Positions 53,859-63,996 of a stretch of 64,000 bases of DNA are shown piece by piece. The notes under the pieces are model-generated. The model saw only the letters and a list, made by a program, of their open reading frames with translations. It searched no databases and was not told the DNA's origin. The first letter of the stretch is position 1. The number at the start of each line of letters is the position of its first letter. Made by a program: the position numbers and the translations under genes. This stretch comes from Stenotrophomonas maltophilia D457 (GTDB taxonomy: Bacteria > Pseudomonadota > Gammaproteobacteria > Xanthomonadales > Xanthomonadaceae): positions 963,001-1,027,000 of the forward strand of contig NC_017671.1 in NCBI RefSeq assembly GCF_000284595.1. The letters run 5' to 3'.

Positions 53859-55247
53859 ATGAACCGTCAGCACGCTGTCAGCGCGGCCAATCGTTTTGGC
53901 CTGGGCGCCCGGCCCGGTGAGATCGATTCGATCACCGACCCGCAGGAATGGCTCCTGGCGCAGTTGCGAATGCCGGCTTCGGAGCCGGCGTTGGCCGAAT
54001 TGCCCGGCAGCCTGGAATATCTGCGCCAGGACATTGCCCTGCGGCAAACCCGGCGCGAATCCAGGCAACGCGGCCCGGCCGGGGGCGCGATGCCGCTGGC
54101 CAGGCGCCAGCGGCAGGCGCAATTGCATGAACTGCTGCTGCGCCACCAGGTTGCCGTGGCCAGCCCGACCAGCTTCAGGGAGCGCATGGTGCGGTTCTGG
54201 TCGAACCATTTCGCCGTGTCCGTGGACAAGCGCGTGGCGGCGCCCTATGCCGCGCCGATGGAGCGCGAAGCGATCCGCCCGCACGTGCTGGGGCGATTCG
54301 CCGACATGCTGCTGGCGGTGGAAACCCATCCGGCGATGCTGCGATTCCTGGACAACACGCGATCGGCCGGGGCGGACTCGAAACTGGCAGTCCGCGCACA
54401 TCGGCGGAATCCGGAGCGGGAACTCGGGCTCAACGAGAACCTGGCCCGCGAGATCCTCGAACTGCACACGCTGGGGGTGCAAGGCGGGTATTCGCAGGCG
54501 GACGTGACCGAGCTGGCCAAGGCCATCACCGGATGGAGCGTGCCGGCGCCGCAGGACTTCGAGCGCGGCGCGCCGGTGCGTGCCTTCATGTTCCGCGCCA
54601 ACGCCCATGAAGGCGGATCGCGCGTGGTGATGGGCAAGCGCTACGCCGAGGACGGACTGGCGCAGGGCCAGGCCGTCCTGGCCGATCTTGCGGTCCATCC
54701 CGCCACCGCACGGCACGTGTCGTGGAAGATCGCCCGCCACCTGGTCAGCGACGAGCCGCCGCAGGCGCTGGTGGAGGCGATGGCAAGAACCTGGCTCGCT
54801 TCCGGCGGCGACCTGGCGCAGGTATATGCCGCGTTGATCCGCCATCCGGCCGCCTGGGGCGAGTCGGCACGCAAGTTCAAGACGCCCGACGACTATCTGC
54901 TGTCGGCTGTGCGCGCCGGCGGCGTGCTGGACAGCTCCCGCCCGCAGGCCCTGTACACCTTGCTGGACAGGATGGGACAACCGCCGTTCACCCCGCGCTC
55001 GCCCGCCGGCTTCGCCGACGAGGCCGCACAGTGGAGCGGTCCGGATGCGCTCTGGAAGCGGATCCAGAGTGCGCAGGCGCTGGCCGAGGCCGTACCGGAG
55101 GATCGGCTCGATCCGGAAGGTACCGCCCGCGCCATCTTCGCCGACACGCTGGACGAAGAAACGCGGTCCGCCCTGCGCCGGGCCGAGTCGCCGCGTGACG
55201 GCCTCGCCCTCCTGTTCGCCAGCCCCGCCTTCCAGTGGAGGATCTGA
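53859..55247 (+). CDS. DUF1800 domain-containing protein
   Basis: 462 aa. DUF1800 landmarks: ANRFGLGARPGEID, RMVRFWSNHFAVSVDK, LGLNENLAREILELHTLGVQGGYSQADVTELAKAITGW, HVSWKIARHLVSDEPP. Function unknown; almost always paired with DUF1501, as here. A signal peptide is not obvious. The downstream DUF1501 start lies 2 bases after its stop. Confidence 0.9.
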   Translation: MNRQHAVSAANRFGLGARPGEIDSITDPQEWLLAQLRMPASEPALAELPGSLEYLRQDIALRQTRRESRQRGPAGGAMPLARRQRQAQLHELLLRHQVAVASPTSFRERMVRFWSNHFAVSVDKRVAAPYAAPMEREAIRPHVLGRFADMLLAVETHPAMLRFLDNTRSAGADSKLAVRAHRRNPERELGLNENLAREILELHTLGVQGGYSQADVTELAKAITGWSVPAPQDFERGAPVRAFMFRANAHEGGSRVVMGKRYAEDGLAQGQAVLADLAVHPATARHVSWKIARHLVSDEPPQALVEAMARTWLASGGDLAQVYAALIRHPAAWGESARKFKTPDDYLLSAVRAGGVLDSSRPQALYTLLDRMGQPPFTPRSPAGFADEAAQWSGPDALWKRIQSAQALAEAVPEDRLDPEGTARAIFADTLDEETRSALRRAESPRDGLALLFASPAFQWRI

Positions 55248-55249
55248 CC

Positions 55250-56386
55250 ATGACGCTGACCCGACGCATGTTCCTGGGCGCTGCCGGCGCGGTGACCACG
55301 TTGACCCTGTGGCCGTGGCAGGGCCAGGCCCGGACAGCGGGCGATACCCGGCTGCTGGTCGTGCTTTTGCGCGGAGGACTGGATGGACTGCATACGCTGA
55401 TTCCCCGCGACGATCCCCAATACCGCAGCCTGCGCGGCAGCCTGGTTCCCGACGATGCACCGGCGCTGGATGGCAGCTTCGCGCTGCATCCGTCGCTGTC
55501 CTTCGCGCACGATCTTTATCGGCGCAAGCAGCTGCTGCCGGTGGTGGCGGTGGCCCCTCCGTATCAGGAGCGTTCGCATTTCGACGCCCAGAACTGCCTG
55601 GAGAATGGCACCGGTCGCCCCAGTGGCGCCGGGACCGGCTGGCTCAACCGCTGTGCCGGCGCAATGGCCGATGGCGAGGCATTGGCCATCGGCAGCGTGA
55701 TGCCGCTGATCATGCGTGGCCCGGGGGACGCCGCGACCTGGTCGCCGCCCCTGCCGGAGGACGTCAATCCGATCCTGTTGCAGCGGCTCGAGCCCCTCTA
55801 TTCGCATGACGCGGCGCTATCCGCCAGTTTTTCCCGGGCAATGGCCACCCAGGGAACAGTCGCCGGCGTGGGCGGCCGCGCAGCGCGCATGGTGGCCGCC
55901 ACCACGGCGGCGGGGCGCTTCATGGCCAAGGCCGACGGACCGCGAATCGGGTTCGTGGAGGATTCCGGCTGGGACACCCACGCCAACGAAGCCGCGATCC
56001 TGAAGAACAAGCTGTCCGAGCTCGACGTGGGACTGCGGGCCTTCCACGAGGCCGCGCAGCCGATCTGGGACCGCACGGTGGTGGTCGTGGTGAGCGAGTT
56101 TGGCCGGACCGCCAAAGTCAACGGCACCGGGGGGACCGACCATGGAACGGGAGGGCTGGCCTTGCTGGCCGGCGGGGCGGTTCGCGGGGGGCATATTGCC
56201 GGGCAGTGGCCTGGACTGGCTCCGGGCGATCTCAACGAAGGTCGGGACGTGCGCGTGACGACGGACATGAGGGCCTTGTTCAAGGGCGTGCTTGCCGGGC
56301 ACCTGCGGCTGGACATGAGAACACTGGACACGGCGGTGTTCCCGGATAGCGGCAAGGTGCGCCCGATGGATGGGTTGCTGGTTTAG
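55250..56386 (+). CDS. DUF1501 domain-containing protein (Tat-exported)
   Basis: 378 aa. The N-terminus TRRMFLGAAGAVTTL is a twin-arginine signal. The body fits DUF1501, an alkaline-phosphatase-superfamily relative: LLVVLLRGGLDGLHTLIP, PYQERSHFDAQNCLENG, DSGWDTHANEA, VVVVSEFGRTAKVNGTGGTDHGTGGLALLAGGAVRGG. Likely folded with a cofactor in the cytoplasm and exported. It partners with DUF1800; substrate unknown. Confidence 0.9.
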   Translation: MTLTRRMFLGAAGAVTTLTLWPWQGQARTAGDTRLLVVLLRGGLDGLHTLIPRDDPQYRSLRGSLVPDDAPALDGSFALHPSLSFAHDLYRRKQLLPVVAVAPPYQERSHFDAQNCLENGTGRPSGAGTGWLNRCAGAMADGEALAIGSVMPLIMRGPGDAATWSPPLPEDVNPILLQRLEPLYSHDAALSASFSRAMATQGTVAGVGGRAARMVAATTAAGRFMAKADGPRIGFVEDSGWDTHANEAAILKNKLSELDVGLRAFHEAAQPIWDRTVVVVVSEFGRTAKVNGTGGTDHGTGGLALLAGGAVRGGHIAGQWPGLAPGDLNEGRDVRVTTDMRALFKGVLAGHLRLDMRTLDTAVFPDSGKVRPMDGLLV

Positions 56387-56461
56387 CACTCGAACCGTCG
56401 AGTCCAGGTCGCCGAAGATGCCGATCGGCGGGCGTTGCTGGAAAATCCCTCGACTACTTTG

Positions 56462-57886
56462 CTACTCCTGCCAGCCGCCACCAACCGCCTTGAAAAGCGC
56501 CACCGCATCCTGGGCCAATGCGCCTTGCGCGCTCAGCGCGGTCTGTTGCGCATCGAGCATGCTCAACGTCTCCACCAGCACGTCGCGCTCGCTCGCCGTG
56601 CCCAGCATCTGCTCGCGTTGCTTGCGCTGCCAGACTTCCTGGCGGTCGAAGGTCGCACGCGCCGCGTATGCGGCCTGGCGTTGCTGATAACCATAGTCCG
56701 ACAGCGCATCCTCGGTTTCCTGTAGTGCGCCCAGCACGCTCTGACGGTACTGGGCAACGGTAGCCTCGTAGCCGGCGCGCGCCTGCGCCGTTTGCGATCG
56801 ACGCGCACCACCGTCGAACACCGTGCCCAGCAGTTGCGCGCCGAGCGACCAGGTTCGCAGCGGCGCATCGAGCAGATCGTCGACGCTGCCGCCGACATAG
56901 CCACCGTTGGCCGACAACCCCAGGCTCGGGAAATACGCGGCCTGCGCGGCTCCCACCTGCGCATTGGCAGCCTTGACCCGTGCCTCGGCCGCCATCACGT
57001 CGGGGCGGCGCCGCAGCAGTTCGGCCGGCATCACCGCCGGGGGCGCCGGTGCCTCGAACCCGTATTCGGGCCTGGGAGCCAGCACGAACGATGACGGTGC
57101 CTGCCCGGTGAGCGCGGCCAGCGCATGCAGGCACCGGGCGCGCGTGGCCGAGGCCGCTTCCAGTCCCATGATGCTGCTGTCCAGTGCGTTGCGCGTCTCC
57201 ACCACGTCGTTGGGCGAGGCGGTGCCAAGCTCATTCGCCCGTTCGGTCATCTCCAGCAGTCGGCCGTTGGCATCGACCTGATTCTCCAGTAGCGCCATCT
57301 GCACTTCGGTCTGGCGCAACGACAGATAGGTGCTGGCCACGGTCGCGGCGATGCTCAGCCGTTGCGCATGCAGATCCTGCGCCGAGGCCTCGGCCTGCGC
57401 ACTTTGGGCTTCGGCGCGCCTGCGCACGGCTCCCCACAGGTCCAGCTCCCAGCTCACGGTACCCTGTGCAGTAGCTTGCTGGCGCACCTGTCCCTCGCCC
57501 AGCCCCTGCGCAGCCGCCGTGTTCTCGCTGCGGCTTTGCGAAACGCCCATGCTGACCTGCGGCCTCCCGGCCGCACGGACCTCGCCGATTGCCGCCTGAG
57601 CCTGGCGCCACGCGGCGTCCGCTGCCGCAATGGACAGGTTGGCCTGTTGCGCGCGCTCTTGCAGCTCATTGAGGTCGGGATCGTGCCAGGCCTGCCACCA
57701 GGCCTCGCCGTACCATTCAGTCGGTTCCGGGTCGGCACGCGTCCACACCATGCCGCCCTCCTCGAACCGTTCGGGGACGGGCAGGTCGGGCCGGACATAG
57801 TCGTGGCCCACGGTGCAGGCCGCCAGCGCCAGAGGCAGTAGCGCGCTGGCGAGCAGGCGCCTGCGAGATCGGGAAATGCGTGTCAT
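56462..57886 (-). CDS. RND efflux outer membrane factor lipoprotein (NodT family)
   Basis: 474 aa. Signal peptide with lipobox LALAAC; TolC-like duplicated domains with the usual LRQTE and ARATFDRQ segments and DALSDYGYQQRQ. Forms the outer-membrane channel for the pump encoded just upstream; its ATG overlaps the permease stop by 4 bp (ATGA). A decayed copy of its 3' end lies at 50608-50780. Confidence 0.93.
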   Translation of the reverse strand: MTRISRSRRRLLASALLPLALAACTVGHDYVRPDLPVPERFEEGGMVWTRADPEPTEWYGEAWWQAWHDPDLNELQERAQQANLSIAAADAAWRQAQAAIGEVRAAGRPQVSMGVSQSRSENTAAAQGLGEGQVRQQATAQGTVSWELDLWGAVRRRAEAQSAQAEASAQDLHAQRLSIAATVASTYLSLRQTEVQMALLENQVDANGRLLEMTERANELGTASPNDVVETRNALDSSIMGLEAASATRARCLHALAALTGQAPSSFVLAPRPEYGFEAPAPPAVMPAELLRRRPDVMAAEARVKAANAQVGAAQAAYFPSLGLSANGGYVGGSVDDLLDAPLRTWSLGAQLLGTVFDGGARRSQTAQARAGYEATVAQYRQSVLGALQETEDALSDYGYQQRQAAYAARATFDRQEVWQRKQREQMLGTASERDVLVETLSMLDAQQTALSAQGALAQDAVALFKAVGGGWQE

Positions 57887-60800
57887 GGTGGGGTCCTGCG
57901 GTGGAGGGTGCCGAATCGATCCATGAGCACATAGATCGCCGGTGTCGAATAGAGCGTCAGCACCTGGCTGAGCATCAGCCCGCCGATGATCGCCACGCCC
58001 AGTGGTTGCCGGAACTCGGAGCCGTAGCCGGAACCGATGACCAGGGGGACTGCTCCCAGGATTGCCGCAAGCGTGGTCATCATGATGGGGCGGAGCCGCA
58101 CCAGACTGGCACGCAGGATCGCCTCCTGCGGAGACAGTCCCTCGGCGCGCTCGACCTGCAATGCGAAATCGATCATCAAGATCGCGTTCTTCTTGACGAT
58201 GCCGATCAGCAGGATCACGCCGATCAGCGCGATGATGCTGAACTCGAAGCCCCCCGCCGCCAGCGCGATCAGCGCACCGATGCCGGCAGAGGGCAAGGTG
58301 GAGAGGATGGTCAGCGGATGACGCAGGCTCTCGTAGAGCATGCCCAGCACGATGTATACGGCCAGCAGCGCGGTGACAATCAGCAACGGCATCGTCTTGA
58401 CCGTGTCGGCGAAGGCCTTGGCATTGCCTGCAGGCGCCGCGGCGATGCCTGGGTCCAGGTGCAGCGCATCGACCGCCTGCCGTATCGCGCGTTGCGCCGG
58501 TCCCAGCGAAGTGCCGGGACTGAGGTTGTAGGACAGCGTGACGGCGGGGAATTGGCCTTGGTGGGACTGTGACAGGCTGGTCTTCTGCACGCTCCAGCGC
58601 GCTATTGCCGACAGTGGCACCAGCTCGCTGCCGTGACCAGGCGTGACGTAGATCTGGTCCAGCGTCGCGGGGTTGCCAGCCTGCGACGGGTCCAGCCCCA
58701 TGACCACGTGGTACTGGTTCATTTCCCGGTAGATCGTGGAAACTAGGCGCTGGCCGAAGCTATCGTAGAGCGCCTGATCGATGGCCTGCGCCGATACGCC
58801 GAGCCGCGCGGCAGCGGGCCGGTCGATCTCGATCTGCGCCTCGACGCTGCCGTCCATCAGGTCGGAGCTGACGTCGGTGATCAACGAAACCTTGCGCATG
58901 GCCTGTTCGACCCGCGCAGCGGCCACATCCAGGGCCGCGCGGTTGTCGGCCGACAAGGTGAACTGATATTGCCCGGCCGACTGCCGCCCGCCGACGCCGA
59001 TGTCCTGCACGGCCTGCAGCGTCACTTGCACGCCGGCCTCATTGGCGAAGGTCTTGCGCAACTGGTCGATGACCACATCCGCGCTGTCCTGGCGCGGATC
59101 GTGCAGCGGCTTGAGCGTGACGTAGAGCGCGCCGGCGTTGGAGGCGCTGCTGCCGGTAGCCCCGAGGACGCCGATCACCTGGTCGACGGACGGATTGCCG
59201 CGCAACATGCGTACCACTTCGCTGAAGCGATCGCGCATCTGCCCGAAGGAGATGTTCTGCGGCCCATAGACCTGGCCCAGCAGCAAGCCCGTGTCCTGCT
59301 GCGGGAAGAAGCCCTTGGGCATGACCGCGAACACGACCAGTCCCAGGCCGACGACCGCAGCGGTAGCCCAGGCCATCAGCCGCGGGCGCTGCAGCGTCCA
59401 GCGCAGTGTGCGTCCATAGAAGCCATCGGGGGAAGCGCCCTGCCCATCGGGGTGCCGCGCGTCGTCCGCCGGACGCAACAGCATGCGGCTCATCATCGGG
59501 GTGACGGTGAGCGAGATGACCATCGATACCAGCACCGCGGCCGCAAGCGTGACCGAGAACTCGCGGAAGAGGCGTCCGACCAGGCCAGACATCAGCAGCA
59601 GCGGAATGAACACCGCCACCAGCGAGACGCTGATTGAGAACACGGTGAAACCAACCTCGCGCGCGCCGTCCAGCGCCGCCTGCACGCGGCTCTTGCCCAT
59701 CTGCTGGTGGCGCATGATGTTCTCCACCACCACGATGGCGTCGTCCACAACGAATCCGGCCGCGACGATCAGCGCCATCAGCGAGAGGATGTTCATGCTG
59801 TAGCCCAGCGCCCACATCACTGCGAAGGTACCCAGCAGCGACAGCGGCACCGCGACCGCCGGCACCAGGGTGGCGCGCCAGTCGCGGAAGAAGACCGCTG
59901 TCACCGCGATCACCAGCAGGATCGACACCACCAGCGTCAGCTCCACCTCGTGCAGCGAGGCGCGGATGGTCTGGGTCCGGTCCAGCATCACGTCCAGCTT
60001 CATGGTGGCGGGCACGGCGGCCTGCAATTCCGGCAGCTGCGCGCGGACCCGGTCCACGGTCTCGACCACGTTGGCGCCGGGGCGCTTGCTGATGATCAGT
60101 GCCACGCCCGGCCGCCCGTTCATCAAGCCGAAGCTGCGGACGTTCTGCGTCGAATCGGTGACCGAGCCCAGGTCGGACAGCCGGACCACCGCGCCGGCGT
60201 TGTCGCGCACCACCAGGTCCCGGTAGGCGGCCGCCTGCAGCAGATCGTCGTTGGCGGCCAGCGCGTATTCGGCGTCGCCGACCTGCACCGATCCCTTGGC
60301 GCGACGCGCATTGGCACCGTTCAGCAACTGCCGGATCTGGTCCAGACCGATCCCGTACTGGCTCAGCCGCTGCCCGTCCAGCTCCACACGCACGGCCGGC
60401 AGCGCGCCGCCACCGACCTGCACATCGCCCACGCCTTCGGTCTGAAGCAGCTTCTGCTGCAGCAACGTGGATGCTGCGTCGTACAGCGCGGCACTGTCAT
60501 CGGTCTGCGAGGTCAGCGCCAGCGCCATGATTGGCGCTTCGGCGGGGTTGACCTTGCGATAGGTCGGCACGCCGTCCATGTCGCTGGGCAGGCGGCTCAT
60601 CGCGGCGTTGATGGCGGCCTGCACGTCGCGTGCGGCGCCGTCCACGTCGCGGGCCAGGTCGAACTGGATCACGATGCGCACCGAGCCGCTATAGCTGACC
60701 GACGTCATGTCGGTGATCCCGGCGATGGCGCTGAACTGGCGCTCCAGTGGCGTGGCCAACGAACTGGCGACGGTATCCGGATCGGCACCGGGAAGGTTGG

Positions 60801-60951
60801 CGGTAACGGCGATGGTGGGGAATTCCACCTGCGGCAGCGAAGCCACCGGCAGCATGCGAAAGGCCAGCAGGCCCAGCAGCATGATGCCGACGGCGATCAG
60901 AGTGGTGGCCACCGGCCGACGCACGAACGGACCGGACAGATCGATCGCCAT
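57883..60951 (-). CDS. mdtC: RND multidrug efflux permease, MdtC type
   Basis: 1022 aa inner-membrane proton-drug antiporter. N-terminus MAIDLSGPFVRRPVATTLI, TM4 Asp pair in GFVVDDAIVVVENIM, TM10 lysine in GIVKKNAILMIDFALQ, and two large periplasmic loops. It resembles MdtC more than MdtB, and the pair order matches mdtB-mdtC. Starts 3 nt after the MdtB-type stop. Confidence 0.92.
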   Translation of the reverse strand: MAIDLSGPFVRRPVATTLIAVGIMLLGLLAFRMLPVASLPQVEFPTIAVTANLPGADPDTVASSLATPLERQFSAIAGITDMTSVSYSGSVRIVIQFDLARDVDGAARDVQAAINAAMSRLPSDMDGVPTYRKVNPAEAPIMALALTSQTDDSAALYDAASTLLQQKLLQTEGVGDVQVGGGALPAVRVELDGQRLSQYGIGLDQIRQLLNGANARRAKGSVQVGDAEYALAANDDLLQAAAYRDLVVRDNAGAVVRLSDLGSVTDSTQNVRSFGLMNGRPGVALIISKRPGANVVETVDRVRAQLPELQAAVPATMKLDVMLDRTQTIRASLHEVELTLVVSILLVIAVTAVFFRDWRATLVPAVAVPLSLLGTFAVMWALGYSMNILSLMALIVAAGFVVDDAIVVVENIMRHQQMGKSRVQAALDGAREVGFTVFSISVSLVAVFIPLLLMSGLVGRLFREFSVTLAAAVLVSMVISLTVTPMMSRMLLRPADDARHPDGQGASPDGFYGRTLRWTLQRPRLMAWATAAVVGLGLVVFAVMPKGFFPQQDTGLLLGQVYGPQNISFGQMRDRFSEVVRMLRGNPSVDQVIGVLGATGSSASNAGALYVTLKPLHDPRQDSADVVIDQLRKTFANEAGVQVTLQAVQDIGVGGRQSAGQYQFTLSADNRAALDVAAARVEQAMRKVSLITDVSSDLMDGSVEAQIEIDRPAAARLGVSAQAIDQALYDSFGQRLVSTIYREMNQYHVVMGLDPSQAGNPATLDQIYVTPGHGSELVPLSAIARWSVQKTSLSQSHQGQFPAVTLSYNLSPGTSLGPAQRAIRQAVDALHLDPGIAAAPAGNAKAFADTVKTMPLLIVTALLAVYIVLGMLYESLRHPLTILSTLPSAGIGALIALAAGGFEFSIIALIGVILLIGIVKKNAILMIDFALQVERAEGLSPQEAILRASLVRLRPIMMTTLAAILGAVPLVIGSGYGSEFRQPLGVAIIGGLMLSQVLTLYSTPAIYVLMDRFGTLHRRTPP

Positions 60952-60954
60952 GGC

Positions 60955-63900
60955 TTAGATCCGCTTGGCCAGGGCCTGCTCGGCCGGACGCAGCAACAGG
61001 TAGATCACCGGCGTGGAGAACAGTGTCAGCAACTGGCTCACGATCAGCCCACCGATGATGGCCAGGCCCAGCGGGTGGCGCAGCTCCGCGCCCATGCCGC
61101 TGCCGAACGCCAGCGGAACGGCGCCCAGCAATGCGGCCAGCGTGGTCATCAGGATCGGCCGGAAGCGCTGCTCGCAGGCGCGCTTGATCGCCTCGGTACC
61201 GTCCAGGCTGTGGTCACGCTCCAGCTCCAGCGCGAAATCGATCATCATGATCGCGTTCTTCATGACCATGCCGACCAGCAGCACCACGCCGATGGTTCCG
61301 ATCACGTCGAACTGGCTGCCGCTCAACATCAGCGCCGCCAGCGCACCCAACACTGCCGAGGGCAAGGTGGACAGGATCGTCAACGGGTGGATGAAGCTCT
61401 CATAGAGCATGCCCAGCACCAGATACACCACCAGCACCGCCGCCAGCATCAGAATGGCTTGGCCGGACATGGCGCCGCCCAGGCTGCCGGCCGCGCCTTC
61501 CAGATGCAGCGTGACCGCAGCCGGCAGGCCGATGTCCTTGGCAATGGAGTCCAGCCGCTTCACCGCGTCGCCGAGGGTGACGCCATCGGCCAGATCGAAA
61601 CCGATATCGGCGTAAGGGAACTGCCCCTGACGCTCGAATGATACCGGCGCGTCCCCCGCGTCGATCGTGGCCAGCGCGGCCAGCAAGACAGGGGTGCCAT
61701 TGGTGCCGGGTACGTGGATGCGCTGCAGCACGTCCCGTATGTCCTGCAGGCCGCCCTTGGCGGCCAGTACGACGTGGTACTGGCTCAGGTCGGTATAGAT
61801 GGTCGAGACCTGATTCTGACCAAACGCTGCGTACAGTGTGTCATCGATACTGCGCATGTTCACGCCCAGGCGCGAAGCCGCGACCCGATCCACGTCCAAA
61901 CGTGCCTGCAGGCCCCGGCGGGCTGCCTGGCTGTCCACCGCAGAGAACGCTGGATCGGCTCGCATGGCGGCCATCAGCTTCGACGTCCACTCGGCCAGCA
62001 GGCCACGATCGGTGGACTCTAGGCCTGCCGCATAGGGCATGGACGAGGACTGGGTATCGAGTGTCAGGTCTTGGACCGGGCGCAGGTGCAGCACCATACC
62101 GGCGCGCTGCGCCTTGTCGGCGAGGCGTTTGATGACTGTGGCGCTGGTGTCCTTTCCCGCCTTCAGGCGCACGAGCATTGGCACGGTCCCGAGCGCGGTG
62201 TTGGTCTGGCTCACGCCGGCGCTGATGGAGATGTTCTCCACGGCCGAATCGGCAGCCACCAGCCGCGCTGCGGCCTGCTCGCGCTCTTGGATGCGCGAGA
62301 ACGCACTGTGCGCATCGACTTGCAGCGCGCCCTGCAGCATGCTGGTGTCCTGCACCGGGAACAGGCCCTTCGGCAGCGCCCACAACAGCGCCAGGGTCAG
62401 CACCGTCGCGCCGGCCACGGCAAGCATGACCGCCGCACGGCGCTGCATCAGGCGATCCAGCAATCGTGCATAGCCACGCTCCAGGCGCACGAAGAACCCT
62501 GCCTCGTCGTGCTCGGCCTCCGGCTTGAGCACGCGCGCGCACAGCATCGGTACCAGCGTCAGGGTCACGCCTGCCGACACCACGATGGCCACCGAGAGGG
62601 TCACTGCAAACTCGCGGAACAGGCGGCCAACCACGTCGCCCATGAACAACAGCGGGATCATTACCGCGATCAAGGCTGCCGACAGCGATACGATGGTGAA
62701 GCCGACCTGTCCGGCACCTTCCAAAGCGGCCTGCATGCGCGACTTGCCCATCGCCATGTGCCGGCTGATGTTTTCGATCATCACGATGGCATCGTCGACC
62801 AGGAAGCCAGTGGCCACGGTCAACGCCATCAGGGTCAGATTGTTGAGGCTGAACCCCAGCCCATAGATGATCGCCACCGTGCCAAGCAGGGACAATGGGA
62901 CGGTGATGCCCGGGATGATCGTCGCTGGCCAGTTGCGCAGGAATACCCAGATCACCGCTACCACCAGCACGATCGCAATCAGCAGTTCGACCTGCACGTC
63001 GTGAACCGATGCGCGGATCGTCTCGGTTCGGTCGCTCAGTATCTGCAGACGGACCGAGCTGGGCAGGGCGGCCGACAGGCTCGGCAGCGCGGCGCGAATG
63101 CCGTCGACGGTCCTGATCACGTTGGCACCGGGTTGGCGCTGGATGCTGATCAGGATCGCCGGCGTGTCGTTCGCGTAGGCCGCCTGTCGCGTGTCTTCCG
63201 CTCCGGTGGCGATCTGCGCCACTTCGCGCAGATACAGCGGCGCACCATCGTGCCAGGCCAGCACCAACGATGCATATTCTTCCGGTTCGACCAACTGGTC
63301 GTTGGCGCCGATCGCGTAGGCGACCGTCGGACCGTCTATGGTGCCCTTGGGAAGGTTGACGTTGGCGGCGGTCAGGGCCGCCTCGACGTCTGCCAGCGTC
63401 AGCCCGTGGCTGGCGAGCTGGCGTGTATCGACCGTAACGCGGACTGCGGGACGGTGGCCGCCGCTGACCGTTACCAGCCCGACACCGGACATCTGCGAGA
63501 TCTTCTGCGAGATGCGCGTCTCGGCCAACGCCTGCACCTGCGTCAGCGGCAGCACGTCGGACGTCATGGCGAGCGTCAGCACCGCCGTGTCGGCTGGGTT
63601 GACCTTGCTGTAGACCGGGGGATAAGGCAGGTCGTCGGGCAGGCGTGCCCGCGCCGCGTTGATCGCGGCCTGCACTTCCTGCTCCACTTCCTCCAGCGAG
63701 GTGGACAGGCCGAATTGCAGCGTAATGACCGAGGCACCATTGGCACTGCTCGACCGCATACGCTCCAGTCCCGCGATCTGTCCCAGCTGGCGCTCGAGCG
63801 GTGCGGTAAGGGTGTTCGCGGTTACGTCGGGTCCAGCGCCGGGATACTCGGTGTAGACCTGCAGGGTGGGATAGTCGACTTCTGGCAGTGCCGAGATCGG

Positions 63901-63996
63901 CAAGCTGCGATAGCCGATAAGACCGGCAAGCAGTACGCCGACCATCAGCAGTGCGGTGGCCACCGGCCGGCGGATGAAGGTGCTGGAGAGATTCAT
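60955..63996 (-). CDS. mdtB: RND multidrug efflux permease, MdtB type
   Basis: 1013 aa. N-terminus MNLSSTFIRRPVATALLM, Asp pair in GFLVDDAIVMIENIS, GMVMKNAIMMIDFALE at TM10. It forms a heteromeric pump with the MdtC-type protein. The start at 63994-63996 is 4 bases from the window edge. An MdtA-type adaptor is expected immediately upstream, outside the window. Confidence 0.92.
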   Translation of the reverse strand: MNLSSTFIRRPVATALLMVGVLLAGLIGYRSLPISALPEVDYPTLQVYTEYPGAGPDVTANTLTAPLERQLGQIAGLERMRSSSANGASVITLQFGLSTSLEEVEQEVQAAINAARARLPDDLPYPPVYSKVNPADTAVLTLAMTSDVLPLTQVQALAETRISQKISQMSGVGLVTVSGGHRPAVRVTVDTRQLASHGLTLADVEAALTAANVNLPKGTIDGPTVAYAIGANDQLVEPEEYASLVLAWHDGAPLYLREVAQIATGAEDTRQAAYANDTPAILISIQRQPGANVIRTVDGIRAALPSLSAALPSSVRLQILSDRTETIRASVHDVQVELLIAIVLVVAVIWVFLRNWPATIIPGITVPLSLLGTVAIIYGLGFSLNNLTLMALTVATGFLVDDAIVMIENISRHMAMGKSRMQAALEGAGQVGFTIVSLSAALIAVMIPLLFMGDVVGRLFREFAVTLSVAIVVSAGVTLTLVPMLCARVLKPEAEHDEAGFFVRLERGYARLLDRLMQRRAAVMLAVAGATVLTLALLWALPKGLFPVQDTSMLQGALQVDAHSAFSRIQEREQAAARLVAADSAVENISISAGVSQTNTALGTVPMLVRLKAGKDTSATVIKRLADKAQRAGMVLHLRPVQDLTLDTQSSSMPYAAGLESTDRGLLAEWTSKLMAAMRADPAFSAVDSQAARRGLQARLDVDRVAASRLGVNMRSIDDTLYAAFGQNQVSTIYTDLSQYHVVLAAKGGLQDIRDVLQRIHVPGTNGTPVLLAALATIDAGDAPVSFERQGQFPYADIGFDLADGVTLGDAVKRLDSIAKDIGLPAAVTLHLEGAAGSLGGAMSGQAILMLAAVLVVYLVLGMLYESFIHPLTILSTLPSAVLGALAALMLSGSQFDVIGTIGVVLLVGMVMKNAIMMIDFALELERDHSLDGTEAIKRACEQRFRPILMTTLAALLGAVPLAFGSGMGAELRHPLGLAIIGGLIVSQLLTLFSTPVIYLLLRPAEQALAKRI

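Noticed and set aside
59707..61641. 644-codon frame opposite mdtC/mdtB
   Set aside because: Crosses the boundary of two real genes; histidine/glutamine-rich shadow.
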